NCBI GenBank assembly: GCA_025677835.1 | Contig: JAIXMR010000061.1 | Span: 1 to 64,000 of the forward strand | Reading direction: 5' to 3' | Source: Sporodiniella umbellata | Lineage: Eukaryota; Mucoromycota; Mucoromycetes; Mucorales; Rhizopodaceae | Length of the DNA: 64,000 nt | Shown: positions 63,716 through 64,000 of the stretch, in pieces | How the letters are laid out: each line of letters begins with the position of its first letter | Position numbering within the stretch: position 1 is the stretch's first letter | Position numbers and translations under genes: made by a program | The notes under the pieces: model-generated | Seen by the model: only the letters and a program-made list of their open reading frames with translations | What the model was told of the DNA's origin: nothing | Databases searched by the model: none

Positions 63716-64000
63716 TTATAAAGAAAGTGATTCCAAGCAGCCCTCGTCATGCAAGGCCTGTATGAATGATTTAATAAAGGGTATATAATTATGCTGTCTT
63801 CTCATATCATTCTTTTCTTCCATTTCTTCCAGCTCATCTTCTTCGCCCAAATGTCTATACAATCTTAGTGCACTATCATGTACTTGAAGCCAGCCGTCCA
63901 TTGGATTTGCTTGTTGGTCCGCTAACATCTGACGAATTTTATGTTGTTCTGCAAGTGGCAGCTGCTCAAACGATTCAACGTGAGCTAGTAATTTCTTTGA
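63716..64000 (-). CDS. UCHL5/UCH37-type deubiquitinase, C-terminal end (cut by window edge)
   Basis: Only the last 94 codons are in the window; the frame is open to the right edge. The segment MRRQHNYIPFIKSFIQALHD aligns in pattern with the C-terminal ULD domain of UCHL5 (RRKHNYLPFI...), the part that binds Rpn13 on the proteasome. It follows an acidic coiled region (EEDELEEMEEKND). The catalytic UCH domain lies outside, so activity cannot be judged. It ends ESLSL, shorter than animal UCHL5, whose tail continues with a Lys-rich stretch. Confidence 0.75.
   Translation of the reverse strand, partial: SKKLLAHVESFEQLPLAEQHKIRQMLADQQANPMDGWLQVHDSALRLYRHLGEEDELEEMEEKNDMRRQHNYIPFIKSFIQALHDEGCLESLSL

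Noticed and set aside
1..64000. tRNA, rRNA or snRNA genes
   Set aside because: I scanned the spacers for A-box/B-box-like patterns, CCA-adjacent acceptor stems and rRNA cores and saw none; a tRNAscan-SE/Infernal run would be decisive.

Overview
The window is nuclear DNA of a filamentous or early-diverging fungus, most likely Mucoromycota (Mucorales-like). This is inferred from gene content and architecture, not from a marker gene. It has short GT-AG introns of about 45-110 bp with CTAAC-like branch points, many exons per gene, no operons, and very abundant poly(T)/poly(A) runs of 10-30 nt in introns and spacers. Several genes it carries are lost or hard to recognise in budding yeast (WRAP53/TCAB1-like, NRDE2, LAMTOR1-like, TMEM230, UCHL5-like, ZNF830). 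I see no virus, plasmid, CRISPR array, rRNA or tRNA gene, and no complete transposon.

Layout: 1-1441 5' part of glycerol kinase (-); 2459-2969 small secreted protein (-); 3421-4074 TALE homeodomain factor (-); 5282-6807 WRAP53/TCAB1-like WD40 protein (-); 6853-7471 DHFR (-), divergent from 7616-8060 mitochondrial uL14 (+); 8732-9397 LAMTOR1-like (+), convergent with 9508-11492 DNA polymerase alpha B subunit (-); 11855-13360 RING/TRAF protein (-); 14850-15680 possible Cut8/STS1-like protein (+); 15732-16973 DCC1 (-); 17754-18966 orphan seven-helix membrane protein (+); 19997-20628 PAM16 (+); 20904-21710 coiled-coil protein (-); 22328-23627 CK1-like kinase (+); 23709-27595 NRDE2 (+); 27744-28985 HMG-CoA lyase (+); 29316-30945 tRNA dimethylallyltransferase (+).

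Second half: 31137-33022 NCS2 nucleobase permease (-, with a frameshift); 34042-35248 PMP34/PMP47-type peroxisomal carrier (-); 35624-36595 haem peroxidase (+); 36768-42083 a 1685-residue Sel1-repeat protein (-); 42650-44012 oxysterol-binding protein (-); 44158-44910 ZNF830 (-); 46841-48083 Nop13-like RRM protein (+); 48572-49421 PPIL1 cyclophilin (+); 49605-49891 PLDc_N-type membrane protein (+, with a frameshift); 50173-50427 small acidic protein (+); 50559-53040 Ser/Thr kinase (-); 53229-54792 ankyrin/coiled-coil protein (-); 55190-57508 patatin-type lipase (-); 57971-59260 NIPSNAP (+); 59278-60815 mitochondrial beta-ketoacyl-ACP synthase (-); 60897-62684 ALG6 (-); 63059-63549 TMEM230 (+); 63716-64000 UCHL5-like C-terminus (-).

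The genes are independent housekeeping units: chromosome replication and cohesion (POL12, DCC1), mitochondrial biogenesis and metabolism (uL14m, PAM16, HMGCL, KAS, NIPSNAP, MOD5), lipid and peroxisome (lipase, OSBP, PMP47), RNA processing (NRDE2, ZNF830, PPIL1, Nop13) and signalling. Gene models were built by hand from reading-frame phase, splice sites and family motifs. Every multi-exon model listed has summed exon lengths divisible by three, except the two flagged frameshift cases and the edge-truncated genes. Points most worth checking: two homopolymer frameshifts, three GC-AG introns, start-codon micro-exons, an orphan 7-helix protein, a small Cys-containing secreted protein, and a perfect inverted repeat just after the homeodomain stop codon. 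I found no convincing multi-gene novel system.
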